Shown here: positions 1 through 7,966 of the stretch, one piece after another | Position numbering within the stretch: position 1 is the stretch's first letter | Layout of the letters: each line of letters begins with the position of its first letter | Assembly: GCA_964414585.1 (NCBI GenBank) | Contig: CAYPXR010000072.1 | Location: forward strand, 1 to 64,000 | Length of the DNA stretch: 64,000 nucleotides | Origin: DATEMU01 sp964414585 | GTDB taxonomy: Bacteria > Planctomycetota > Phycisphaerae > UBA1845 > UTPLA1 | Reading direction: 5' to 3' | Translations under genes and position numbers: made by a program | Notes under the pieces: generated by a model | What the model saw: only the letters and a program-made list of their open reading frames with translations | Databases searched by the model: none | Told to the model about the DNA's origin: nothing

Positions 1-656
1 GTCGGGTCCGACCGTCGACGGTCCGTCCATGCCACGCGGAACACGCGATGGCCCAGCGATGCGATCCAATCCCACGGATGTCCCATCGGCAGGAGCGCGC
101 CGAGATCGAGACTCATTCCGACGAAGGGTGAATTGACGCGGTCGATGAATGTCCGGGCTTCCATTGGCGACAACAAGAAATGTGTGTCGCAGGTGGAACA
201 CGCCAGGTGGATCCCGCGATGCTGGGCCTCAAAACGCAGGGCCAGAAGGCTTTCGATTGCCCGCCCGTACGTTTCTTCGTAACGCTCTTCAGGGCGCGAG
301 TGCGACGGGCCGCCGACGATCGCCGGCGTCAGCACGACCATCGTTGTTCCCAGCCAGGCGGCGCGATCGAACGCGGCGATGGACCGGTCGTATGCGCGGC
401 GGCGGTCGGTCGGATCGGGGGAGGCCAGATGCGAGTCGGGCGTTGGTGACAACGACAGTGCCGCCACACGAAGCCCGGCGTCGACAACCTGCTTCGACCA
501 TTCATGACAAGCCGCCGGAGGAGATTCAAAGCTGATCGGACTCGCGGGCGCCATCGGCAATTCCAAGGACGTGAAGCCGGCCGCCGCGGCGTCGCGCGCG
601 ATCCGCGCGAGTTCGTCTGCGTCCCGAAACGATTCGATCGCCAGCGCAAGGTTCAC
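1..656 (-). CDS. Sugar phosphate isomerase/epimerase-like protein (3' end cut by window)
   Basis: The gene runs off the left edge of the window. It starts with GTG at 656, preceded by an AGGAG ribosome site about 7 bases upstream. The reading frame stays open through about 218 codons. It begins NLALAIESFRDADELARIA and contains GFTSLELPMAP, a cysteine-rich ACSTCDTHF stretch and VGMSLDLGALLPMGHPWDW. This spacing of short beta strands ending in acidic or histidine residues resembles the xylose-isomerase-like TIM barrel (AP endonuclease family 2), whose members isomerise or epimerise sugars with a divalent metal. No substrate can be named. The GTG start and the missing 3' end make this gene easy to overlook. 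It is divergent from the next gene. Confidence 0.7.
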   Translation of the reverse strand, partial: MNLALAIESFRDADELARIARDAAAAGFTSLELPMAPASPISFESPPAACHEWSKQVVDAGLRVAALSLSPTPDSHLASPDPTDRRRAYDRSIAAFDRAAWLGTTMVVLTPAIVGGPSHSRPEERYEETYGRAIESLLALRFEAQHRGIHLACSTCDTHFLLSPMEARTFIDRVNSPFVGMSLDLGALLPMGHPWDWIASLGHRVFRVAWTDRRRSDP

Positions 657-716
657 GCGCGTTCTCCTGCACGCAACGTAGCGATAGTACGCGGACTGTC
701 AAATTGCATCGTCCGG

Positions 717-748
717 TAAAGCCCCGGCCAAGCCTGGCCGGGGCTTTA
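717..748. terminator. Perfect 13-bp hairpin with flanking A and T runs
   Basis: The arms AAAGCCCCGGCCA (718-730) and TGGCCGGGGCTTT (735-747) pair perfectly around a 4-base loop. It has the form of a bidirectional intrinsic terminator, but the flanking genes point away from it. It may end an unseen small transcript or insulate two divergent promoters. Confidence 0.55.
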
Positions 749-791
749 GAGATTCGCGGAGCGTCCGCGAACAGGTTTTTCGATTCAGGCG

Positions 792-821
792 TTGAATGGG
801 GCCGGCGGCGAAGCGTAGAAT
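792..821 (+). promoter_or_regulatory. Candidate promoter for the secreted protein gene at 913
   Basis: TTGAAT (792-797) and TAGAAT (816-821) are separated by 18 bases and lie about 90 bases before the start codon. This is a reasonable housekeeping-type promoter by eye only. Confidence 0.35.
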
Positions 822-912
822 GGATACCACATCATCCTACCTGGGATGAGGAGGGTGACGCGCCGCCATTTTTCGTCGCGTCGGGGCATGGGCATTCACG
901 AGGGGTAAAAGT

Positions 913-1767
913 ATGAAAGCCAAGAGTTTGATGTTTGCGTTGGCCGCGCAGGCCGTTTTTTGCGTCGCCGCGAAGGCGATGGAGCCGGAAACCTGGCCCT
1001 ATACGGGCCCGCGTGTCTACCTGATCGAGGGAACCGAGAAGGAACAGTCCGACGAACTCGCCAAGATCCAGACGGCGCTTCAGGCGCAGGAGATCAACGC
1101 GCGGGTCTACACGCCGGATAACTGGCTGCAAATCGTCGTCGACATCGACGATAAGCCGGACGAGGAGGCCATTCTCGTCGGTCATGGGCACGGCGCATTC
1201 CTCTGCACGCAGGTCGTGCGGCATTATGCCCAGCATCACAAGATGAAGCACATCGACGCGGTCTTTACGATCGACGCCTTCAACAAGGACTGGCCGCACA
1301 ACGCCAAGGAAAACGGCGACAGCGACGAGCACACACAGCCGATGGCGACGCCGATCGGCCACAACGCGATCAAGGTGCGCAACTACGTGCAGGCAAACCC
1401 GGACAGCAAGAAGTGGGGCAGCGATCTCGTCTCGACGCGGGCGTCCAACATCAAGGAAGAGCATCCGTACTACTGGTACGACGACTATTGGGACCGCCGC
1501 GAGGTGACGGGCCAGCACCTCAAGTATGACCTGTCGAAATTCGGCGTGACGCACGAGACGATTGACAACCAACAGCGATTGGTTAATCGTATCATCCGGT
1601 TGTGTCGAAAGGCGGCGTTGTCGCCGTATCACTACACGCCGCCCGAGCACCACGTCGATGTCCCGACGAAAGACCCATCCCTCCGGCAGGCGTATCCGCG
1701 AATGGGACAAGCAACCGTCCGACCAGAGCCGACGCCGGCTCCGGAGCCCAAGCGACATTTCCAGTAA
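913..1767 (+). CDS. Secreted protein of unknown function with a GHGHG motif
   Basis: This 284-residue protein starts with a signal peptide (MKAKSLMFALAAQAVFCVAAKA). An AGGGG site lies about 7 bases before the ATG. The mature part contains a strand followed by AILVGHGHGAFLCTQVV near residues 90-107, which resembles the nucleophile elbow of alpha/beta hydrolases (GxSxG) except that histidine occupies the serine position. Several YYWYDDYWD-type aromatic stretches follow, and the C-terminus is proline-rich (PEPTPAPEPKRHF). I do not recognise the family. The hydrolase resemblance is weak, and without a serine the classical chemistry would not work. It is followed after 31 bases by a membrane protein gene on the same strand. 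Confidence 0.6.
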   Translation: MKAKSLMFALAAQAVFCVAAKAMEPETWPYTGPRVYLIEGTEKEQSDELAKIQTALQAQEINARVYTPDNWLQIVVDIDDKPDEEAILVGHGHGAFLCTQVVRHYAQHHKMKHIDAVFTIDAFNKDWPHNAKENGDSDEHTQPMATPIGHNAIKVRNYVQANPDSKKWGSDLVSTRASNIKEEHPYYWYDDYWDRREVTGQHLKYDLSKFGVTHETIDNQQRLVNRIIRLCRKAALSPYHYTPPEHHVDVPTKDPSLRQAYPRMGQATVRPEPTPAPEPKRHFQ

Positions 1768-1798
1768 GGAGTCGTCGGGCGGACTGCCGGTCAAATTC

Positions 1799-3361
1799 AT
1801 GATCCTTACGACGGCACTGGCGGTGATCGCCAGTGCCGTCTTTGTTTATCAGGTGATGGAGCCGACGAGCTTTCTGTCCGCGGTGCGCGGAGTGGAGGTC
1901 AACGCGATTTCGCGCGAGAAATGGGACGACGTGTATGCCGAGTTGCGGGGTCGGTTATCGACCGATTCCGTGGCGGGCCGGCACGAAGCCGTCGGGCATC
2001 TGCTCAATCTGGTGATTCAGGTCGAGCGAGGTCGGCAGCAACCGAGTGTGGTGCTATCGAGCGCGCAGGCTGCGTTGAATGTGGATGCGGATAATCTCGT
2101 CGCGCGGCTGGCGTACGCCGTTCTGGCGGACGCGAAGAAGCCGCCGCTGGATCGGTTTGAGGCGATGCGGCAGGTCGTGGAACGTCAGCCCCCGGCGGCC
2201 GGCGCGACGCTTTACAACGACGAGTACACGCGGGTCTGGCACGACGTGCTAACAAAATACATCCTACGAGCCGACGTCGCCGCATCGGCGGCGAATTCGC
2301 TCGATCATTATCAAATCGTCGAACACTACGCCGCGCTGCCGATGATGCAGCAGCGAGTTGCGTCGCTCGCCCACCAACTTCGCGCCGGCGGAAAAGCGAC
2401 GGAGGCGGATACTTGCATTCGCTGGTTCGGTCGAACCATGCTGGGAGTGATGGATTCGGAAAAAGACGCCGGGACGAGTCTGCTCTGTGCGGAGCTGATG
2501 GCTCGATCGTCTTCTCCGGATTCAAGCATTGCGTCCGATCTAATCCGTTTTCGAAACGATTTTCATCAAGGGACCGATTCGCTTCCCACGGATTTGACAA
2601 GTTTGTCGCGTGCACCGGCGATCGATGGCAACAAGTTGCGTTGGATGGTCAAGACGCTGGCGATTCCCGCGGGAATTTTTTTTGCGTCCATCGGCTCCCT
2701 TGTGATGCTTTGTGGTTCCACCCTTGGCGTGTTGCTATTGCGATTTGGCGGCAATTCGCAGCTCCCTTCAAGCGGATCCAACCCGGCGTCCACTTGGAGG
2801 GGCTGGGTCATCCTTTTGATCGGCGCTTCATGCGTTGGCAATCTTGCACGAGCGATCGCTAGCGACGGTCTTTATTCGCCTTCATGGGGAATAACTTTGC
2901 TCGTTACGACGGCTGCTATTGGAGCGATGTTCTCCATTCTGTTAGTCCCGACCTACCCTGAATTTCAATCCAAACTGGATCGTCAATTCATATGTGTTGT
3001 CCTTGCGCTGGCACCTTCGATCATCGCGATTATTCCCTCACAGACATGGGCATCGTTTTGGCGACCACTGGATATTTCCGTCGGAGTACTTTGGATTCAG
3101 CCGCTCATTGCGGCCTTGCACATAGTCATCGTTCTGATGATTGCGCGTCCGCCGAGTCGGTTATTGGCGCAGGCGGCGGCATTTTCCTGGTGTTTCTTTG
3201 CGATTCTGGGGCTAGGTCTTCTCCAGCTTCATTTCATGTCCGATCCCAAATACCAAGAGGGGGCCATCAGGAGTTTGGACGAGATCCCCGCCCGCCTCGG
3301 TCCTGACTGGCAGGACCAGTATCTCAAATCCGCGCGGGCCGCGTATGATGTGAAGCCATGA
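1799..3361 (+). CDS. Membrane protein of unknown function, soluble domain plus about six C-terminal helices
   Basis: From the ATG at 1799 the protein has 520 residues. An N-terminal hydrophobic segment (ILTTALAVIASAVFVYQVM) is followed by a helical soluble region of roughly 270 residues. About six hydrophobic helices then fill the C-terminal half, for example FFASIGSLVMLCGSTLGVLL and ILGLGLLQLHF. The soluble part has a TPR-like alternation (QAALNVDADNLVARLAYAVL), but no repeat could be confirmed. The reading frame is open back to 1562, but that stretch overlaps the preceding gene; the nearest AAGGAG is 27 bases before the chosen ATG, so the start is uncertain. Its stop overlaps the cinA start (ATGA), so the two are probably cotranscribed. 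Base composition in the second half is more AT-rich than in its neighbours. Confidence 0.6.
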   Translation: MILTTALAVIASAVFVYQVMEPTSFLSAVRGVEVNAISREKWDDVYAELRGRLSTDSVAGRHEAVGHLLNLVIQVERGRQQPSVVLSSAQAALNVDADNLVARLAYAVLADAKKPPLDRFEAMRQVVERQPPAAGATLYNDEYTRVWHDVLTKYILRADVAASAANSLDHYQIVEHYAALPMMQQRVASLAHQLRAGGKATEADTCIRWFGRTMLGVMDSEKDAGTSLLCAELMARSSSPDSSIASDLIRFRNDFHQGTDSLPTDLTSLSRAPAIDGNKLRWMVKTLAIPAGIFFASIGSLVMLCGSTLGVLLLRFGGNSQLPSSGSNPASTWRGWVILLIGASCVGNLARAIASDGLYSPSWGITLLVTTAAIGAMFSILLVPTYPEFQSKLDRQFICVVLALAPSIIAIIPSQTWASFWRPLDISVGVLWIQPLIAALHIVIVLMIARPPSRLLAQAAAFSWCFFAILGLGLLQLHFMSDPKYQEGAIRSLDEIPARLGPDWQDQYLKSARAAYDVKP

Positions 3362-4620
3362 ACGCCCAGATTCTCAGCATCGGCACCGAACTGACGATCG
3401 GTCAGACAGTCGATACGAACTCCGCGTGGCTCGCGCAACATCTTGCCGCCGTCGGCGTCGTCTGCACGGCGCATGTCACCATTGCCGACGATCAGGCCGC
3501 CATTGAAGCGGCGGTTCGCACGGCCGCCGAGCAATCCGAACTCGTTCTCGTGACCGGCGGGCTCGGCCCGACGCCGGACGACGTGACGCGCCAGGCCCTC
3601 GCCGCGGCGATGGACGTGCAGCTTCGCTTCGATGAGACTTCGTTCCGGCAGATCGAGGAATATTTCAAGATGCGCAAGCGGCACATGCACCCTGAAAATC
3701 GAACACAGGCGATGTTCCCCGACGGGGCCAAGCCGATTCGCAACCACTTCGGCACGGCCCCCGGCTTTCACGCCGTCGTCGGGCTCGCGGACATCTACGT
3801 CATGCCGGGCGTGCCGCGCGAGATGAGGATGATGTTCGAGCAGTATGTCCTGCCGTTCATCGAAGAGGCGGCGGCGGGGGAGACGATCGTCCAGAGGACG
3901 CTGCACACGATGGGCATGGCCGAGGCGGAGATCGGGAAGAAGATCGCGGATTTGATGGAGCGGGGCCGCAATCCCGCGGTCGGCACGAGCGCGTCGGACC
4001 TGATCATTTCCATCCGTATCAACGCCCACGGGCCGACGAAGGAAGAAGCCCACCGGTTGGCGGATGCTGACATGTTTGAGGTGATTTCGCGGCTGGGGCC
4101 GATCGTTTTCGGTGAGAAAGACGAGACGCTGGCCGACGCCGTCGCGAAGCTGCTGGTCGAGCGGAAAAAGACGATCTCCACGGCGGAGTCCTGCACCGGC
4201 GGGCTCATCGCCAAGATGTTGACGGACGTTTCCGGCAGCAGTGCCTACTTCATCCAATCGCTTGTCACCTATTCCAATGACGCCAAGCACAACCTGCTCG
4301 CGGTGCCCAAGTCGTTGATCGATGAAAAAGGGGCCGTCAGCGCCGAGGTGGCCAGGGCAATGGCCGAGGGGTGCCGAAGCGTGAGCGAAACGGATTACGC
4401 GCTTTCGGCGACCGGCGTCGCGGGACCGACCGGGGGGACGGCGGAGAAGCCGGTGGGTTTGGTCTATATCGCGTTGGCCGGGGGCAAGGAGACGATCGTG
4501 AAGGAGCTTCGTCTCGGCGAAAGCCTGTCGCGTTCGGAGATTCGCGATCGGACGGCGAAATGTGCGCTGAATCTGCTGCGCCTGGAACTTCAAAAAGGTC
4601 CGATTAAGCCCACCGATTGA
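3358..4620 (+). CDS. cinA: CinA-family protein, nicotinamide-nucleotide amidohydrolase
   Basis: This 420-residue protein has the full CinA architecture. The N-terminal molybdopterin-binding-like domain is shown by ILSIGTELTIGQTVDTNS and VTGGLGPTPDDVTRQALA. The C-terminal PncC domain is shown by STAESCTGGLIAKMLTDVSG and ATGVAGPTGGTAEKPVGLV. The PncC domain deamidates nicotinamide mononucleotide to recycle pyridine nucleotides; full-length members can also hydrolyse ADP-ribose. The start overlaps the stop of the upstream membrane protein. The stop is followed after one base by a zinc-ribbon gene and then by gatB, which suggests an operon. The length is normal for the family. Confidence 0.93.
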   Translation: MNAQILSIGTELTIGQTVDTNSAWLAQHLAAVGVVCTAHVTIADDQAAIEAAVRTAAEQSELVLVTGGLGPTPDDVTRQALAAAMDVQLRFDETSFRQIEEYFKMRKRHMHPENRTQAMFPDGAKPIRNHFGTAPGFHAVVGLADIYVMPGVPREMRMMFEQYVLPFIEEAAAGETIVQRTLHTMGMAEAEIGKKIADLMERGRNPAVGTSASDLIISIRINAHGPTKEEAHRLADADMFEVISRLGPIVFGEKDETLADAVAKLLVERKKTISTAESCTGGLIAKMLTDVSGSSAYFIQSLVTYSNDAKHNLLAVPKSLIDEKGAVSAEVARAMAEGCRSVSETDYALSATGVAGPTGGTAEKPVGLVYIALAGGKETIVKELRLGESLSRSEIRDRTAKCALNLLRLELQKGPIKPTD

Positions 4621-4621
4621 C

Positions 4622-4909
4622 ATGCTCTCAACATGCCCTGTTTGTGAGAATCGGACGGACATTCCTTTTTTGAAAAGGGTTGATCGCTGTTCAAATTGCG
4701 GGTCCTTGCTCAAGCGAGTCATCGAAGGAAGCAATCCTTTCATCGTGGTCTTTTACTTATTCTTCCCGTGGTTGCAAAAGATTGATGTCCTCGAAAGGTC
4801 GTCTTTCTGTTGCAATTCGTGCGGTTACAATCTCACGGGAAATAAGAGCGGGATTTGCCCGGAGTGCGGCGCTGCCGTTGCCAACCAACAGGATGATCCA
4901 AAGTCGTGA
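4622..4909 (+). CDS. Small double zinc-ribbon protein
   Basis: This 95-residue protein has two pairs of zinc ligands at each end: CPVC and CSNC in the N-terminal third, CNSC and CPEC in CGYNLTGNKSGICPECG at the C-terminus. A hydrophobic stretch (FIVVFYLFFPWL) lies between them. The C-terminal ribbon is a signature I associate with planctomycete membrane-linked proteins of unknown role. The gene is wedged between cinA (one base away) and gatB (overlap GTGA), so it is probably translated from the same message. No function can be assigned. Confidence 0.75.
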   Translation: MLSTCPVCENRTDIPFLKRVDRCSNCGSLLKRVIEGSNPFIVVFYLFFPWLQKIDVLERSSFCCNSCGYNLTGNKSGICPECGAAVANQQDDPKS

Positions 4910-6402
4910 CTTCGACTCTTGAAATACGCCCGATCATCGGCCTTGAGATTCATGTCCAACTGGCGACGCGGACGAAGATGTTCTGCCGCTGCCCGTTGGA
5001 GTTTGCCGCCGAGCCGAACAGCCTCACCTGCCCGGTTTGTCTGGGGATGCCGGGAACGCTGCCGGTGATGAACCGACAGGCGGTCGAGTTCGCCATCAAG
5101 GCGGGGCTGGCCCTGGGCTGCAAGGTCGCGCCGTTCACCAAGTGGGACCGCAAGAGTTACTACTACCCGGACATGCCGAAGAATTACCAGATCAGTCAGT
5201 ACGATCTGCCGCTCTCGACGGACGGGGCCGTCGAGATCGTCAAGCCGGACGGCGCGCTCAAAAAGATTGGAATCATCCGGGCGCACCTGGAGGAAGACGC
5301 CGGTAAGAACCTGCACGAAGGGCTCGATCATACGCGCGTCGACCTGAACCGCGCCGGGACGCCGTTGCTCGAAATCGTGACGAAGCCGGATATCGCCGAC
5401 GCGGAAGAGGCCTACACGTTTTGTGTCGAGCTTCAGCGGCTCGTTCGCTATCTCGGCATCTCCGAGGCGAACATGCAGAAGGGGCAGATGCGGTTCGAGC
5501 CGAACGTGAACGTGGCGATCACAGAGGGCGGCAAGGAATACCGCACGCCGATCAGCGAGGTGAAAAATCTCAACAGCTTCCGCTCGGTGCGCAGCGCGAT
5601 CCAGTTCGAGATCAACCGGCAGGTCGAGGCATGGAAGGCCGATCACGATTACACGCTCGACAAGAAGGGCAAGATGAATTTCGGCTGGGACGACGTTCGT
5701 GAGGTGACGGAGTTTCAGCGCGGCAAGGAGGAGTCGCACGACTATCGCTATTTCCCCGATCCCGATCTGGTGCCGGTGCGAGTTGACGACCCCTGGCGGG
5801 ATAGGCTGCGCGGCGAGATCGGGGAGCTGCCGTCGATCAAGGAGCGGCGGTTCATCTCGCAGTATGGAATGACGGCGAAGGATTGCGAGGTGATTCTCGC
5901 GGATCGCGCGACGGGAGTCTTGTATGAGGACTCCGTCATGGCTGGAGCCGATCCACAACAACTAACAAAACAATTTATTGGCATTTGGAACCCTATCGCG
6001 CTTGCTAAGAATGTCTCCATAGGCAGTCTGAAAAACGTCAATCCAAGCACGAATTCTGCAATGACGACTATGGTAATAACCGGCACTATTAGCGCCACAG
6101 CCGCTAAACAAGTCGCCGAGCGACTCGTTAATGATGGCGGCGATCCGACCGAAATCGCAAAAAAGGAGGGCCTTGAACAAGTTCGCGACGAATCCGCCAC
6201 GCAGGCCTGGGTGGATCAAGCCTTCGCCGAGAATCCGCAGGCCGTCGCCGATGCGTTGGGCGACAACCCGAAGAAGTCCAAGGCCGCTCCCGGCTTTCTC
6301 CGCGGGCAAATCATGAAGGTCTCGCAAGGCAAGGCGGATCCGAAACTGGCGGGGGAATTGATTGAAAAGAAACTGCAAGAATTGCGGATTACAAACCATT
6401 GA
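4906..6402 (+). CDS. gatB: Asp-tRNA(Asn)/Glu-tRNA(Gln) amidotransferase subunit B
   Basis: GatB of 498 residues, starting at a GTG that overlaps the upstream stop. The N-terminal catalytic domain carries GLEIHVQLATRTKMFC, SYYYPDMPKNYQISQYDLPL, HLEEDAGKNLH and EVKNLNSFRSV, all typical of the kinase-like part that activates mischarged Glu- or Asp-tRNA. The C-terminal YqeY-like tail ends GQIMKVSQGKADPKL. Zinc ligands CRCP and CPVC are visible near the N-terminus. The stretch from about base 5940 to 6180, the helical middle domain, is unusually AT-rich, with codons such as ATA, ACA and CAA rare in the rest of the gene, and is poorly matched to the family. GatC and GatA are encoded about 23 kb away. 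Confidence 0.95.
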   Translation: MTSTLEIRPIIGLEIHVQLATRTKMFCRCPLEFAAEPNSLTCPVCLGMPGTLPVMNRQAVEFAIKAGLALGCKVAPFTKWDRKSYYYPDMPKNYQISQYDLPLSTDGAVEIVKPDGALKKIGIIRAHLEEDAGKNLHEGLDHTRVDLNRAGTPLLEIVTKPDIADAEEAYTFCVELQRLVRYLGISEANMQKGQMRFEPNVNVAITEGGKEYRTPISEVKNLNSFRSVRSAIQFEINRQVEAWKADHDYTLDKKGKMNFGWDDVREVTEFQRGKEESHDYRYFPDPDLVPVRVDDPWRDRLRGEIGELPSIKERRFISQYGMTAKDCEVILADRATGVLYEDSVMAGADPQQLTKQFIGIWNPIALAKNVSIGSLKNVNPSTNSAMTTMVITGTISATAAKQVAERLVNDGGDPTEIAKKEGLEQVRDESATQAWVDQAFAENPQAVADALGDNPKKSKAAPGFLRGQIMKVSQGKADPKLAGELIEKKLQELRITNH

Positions 6403-6412
6403 CTGTTTGGAG

Positions 6413-6949
6413 TTATTTTCCGGTTTCCGATTGATATCCGATAGGCGGCCGTTTGGACTCCGGTGGCGGACTCATCAGCTCTCGGATTGCATCAAAGACG
6501 ACTTTGAATTGCGAATCATATTTTTTCTCCAAGCCGTCGAGTTTGCGAGCAAGATCGGCATGAGTGGCGAGCAACGGTCGCAGGCGTACAAAAGCCCGCA
6601 TGATTTCGATATTGACGGATATGGCCCGATCGCTTCGCAATACGCTGGAAAGCATGGCAACCCCTTCCTGGGTAAAGGCATAGGGAAGGGAGCCTCCCAG
6701 GCTTCGCCGGGATGGTATCACAGATTGTGATACCATTTGTTCCGCCTCCTTACGCGAGAGCTGGAACATAAAATCGGGCGGGAAGCGGCGCGAGTTCCGT
6801 TTGACTTGTTGCCGGAGCGCAATGGGCTTGACTCCGTATAGTTCCGCCAGATGACGATCGAGCATGATCTTATGACCGCGAAGTAGAAAAATCGAACGGT
6901 CAATTCGTTCGGCCGGAAGGATAGATGAGCCCTTGTGAGTGGTTCGCAC
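6413..6949 (-). CDS. ORF6N domain protein (phage-type KilA-N relative)
   Basis: This 178-residue protein has the ORF6N signature: RIDRSIFLLRGHKIMLDRHL, AELYGVKPIALRQQVKRN, RRFPPDFMFQLS and AFTQEGVAMLSSVLRS. Such domains occur in phage anti-repressors and in scattered chromosomal genes, and are thought to bind DNA. A C-terminal helical segment (LARKLDGLEKKYDSQFKVVF) looks like a coiled coil. The start is a GTG at 6949 preceded by GGAAAG. It converges on gatB with 10 bases between stops. No other phage gene is nearby, so it is a solitary acquired gene by inference. Confidence 0.8.
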   Translation of the reverse strand: MRTTHKGSSILPAERIDRSIFLLRGHKIMLDRHLAELYGVKPIALRQQVKRNSRRFPPDFMFQLSRKEAEQMVSQSVIPSRRSLGGSLPYAFTQEGVAMLSSVLRSDRAISVNIEIMRAFVRLRPLLATHADLARKLDGLEKKYDSQFKVVFDAIRELMSPPPESKRPPIGYQSETGK

Positions 6950-7065
6950 AAAGTCTTTCCAGCGTAGCTTATTAATGGTTCGCGCGTCAACCGCGATAGG
7001 TTAGCGGCTGGTGTGATGGTGAAAATAAAGTACGAGTTGGGAATAATCAAAGGGGTCTAACCAAT

Positions 7066-7620
7066 ATGAAGGAAGCAGTAACGGCGGCGAAGGATTCGAA
7101 GTCACTCCGCCGTCCGCAGGTCGGCATCATCGGCTCCAGTCAGGCGGATGAGACGATGTTGCGGCTCGCGGAAGAGGCCGGGGCCGTTGTCGCCAAGGTC
7201 GGCGCCGCGCTGGTGACCGGCGGACGCGATGGCATCATGGCCGCCGCGTCGAAAGGCTGCGCGGAGGCCGGCGGGATCGTGATCGCCGTCGTTCCGGGGA
7301 CCGACATGAACGAGGCCAACGCGCATACGCACTACGTCATTCCGACCGGTCTCGGCTGGGCGCGCAACGTCATCACGGCGATTGCCGGGGACGTCATCCT
7401 GGCCATCGGCGGCGCGGCCGGCACGTTGAGCGAGATCGCCTTCGCCTGGATGTACGACCGGCCGATCATCGCCCTGACGCCGGGCGGCGGCTGGGCCCAG
7501 CGACTCGCCGGGCAGTCCATCGATCATCGTCGAACCGACCAGATCGTGGATTGCCGAACCACGGCGGAGTTGGAGTCGGCGCTGCGGTCACACCTAAAGT
7601 CGCTTGAATGCGGTACTTGA
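7066..7620 (+). CDS. TIGR00725-type SLOG/LOG-like nucleotide-binding protein
   Basis: This 184-residue protein shows VGIIGSSQADE at the start of a Rossmann-type fold, then ALVTGGRDGIMAAASKGCAE, VVPGTDMNEAN and AIGGAAGTLSEIAFAW. The GGxxGxMxxxxxGA and GGxGTxxE patterns belong to the LOG/SLOG superfamily, which includes cytokinin-activating phosphoribohydrolases and nucleotide sensors. The TIGR00725 branch has no firm function. The start has an AAAGGGG site about 11 bases upstream. It is divergent from the ORF6N gene across 116 bases. Confidence 0.8.
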   Translation: MKEAVTAAKDSKSLRRPQVGIIGSSQADETMLRLAEEAGAVVAKVGAALVTGGRDGIMAAASKGCAEAGGIVIAVVPGTDMNEANAHTHYVIPTGLGWARNVITAIAGDVILAIGGAAGTLSEIAFAWMYDRPIIALTPGGGWAQRLAGQSIDHRRTDQIVDCRTTAELESALRSHLKSLECGT

Positions 7621-7645
7621 CATGGTCTGGCGCTGTAGATAAAAC
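7617..7645 (+). promoter_or_regulatory. Candidate promoter for the 43-residue membrane protein
   Basis: A consensus TTGACA (7617-7622) overlaps the stop codon of the preceding gene; TAAAAC (7640-7645) follows after 17 bases. A transcript would carry a leader of about 100 bases before the ATG at 7751. Confidence 0.4.
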
Positions 7646-7750
7646 CGTTGTAAGTTGGGATGCCGGTGGGTCCAACGGGCGTCGTCGAGACCGCCGTGGA
7701 CGCCGCATCTGGTCTTGAAGGATATGAATCGATTTTAATCGTAGGAGCTT

Positions 7751-7882
7751 ATGATGAGTCCAAATCTCACGCTTCTGGCCGGCATTGGCGATTGGTTCCC
7801 CTGGTACACCTGGGTTTGTCTCGGTTTTCTGATCGTTGTACTGATCGCCTACAAGATGTATCAGAAGAAGATGATGAGCTGA
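7751..7882 (+). CDS. Single-span membrane microprotein of 43 residues
   Basis: A short reading frame starts with a double ATG and reads MMSPNLTLLAGIGDWF, then one hydrophobic helix (WVCLGFLIVVLIAYKMY), and ends in a lysine-rich tail (QKKMMS). A TAGGAG site at 7742-7747 is ideally spaced before the first ATG. The helix with a positive tail predicts an N-out, C-in single-pass inner-membrane protein. A consensus -35 box lies upstream. No family is recognised; roles as an assembly factor or membrane-enzyme regulator would be speculation. The translation signals and clear helix make it likely real. Confidence 0.6.
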   Translation: MMSPNLTLLAGIGDWFPWYTWVCLGFLIVVLIAYKMYQKKMMS

Positions 7883-7966
7883 TCGAGGCGTCGCCGCACC
7901 GATCCTCACTCCCTGTTGCATCCTCTCATCGGAGGCAGGGCTTTCCTTTCGTCGCCAGATTGCTTC

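Noticed and set aside
832..1800. 322-codon open frame on the minus strand
   Set aside because: It is antisense to the secreted protein at 913, which has a signal peptide and ribosome site.
3229..4743. 504-codon open frame on the minus strand
   Set aside because: It is antisense to cinA.
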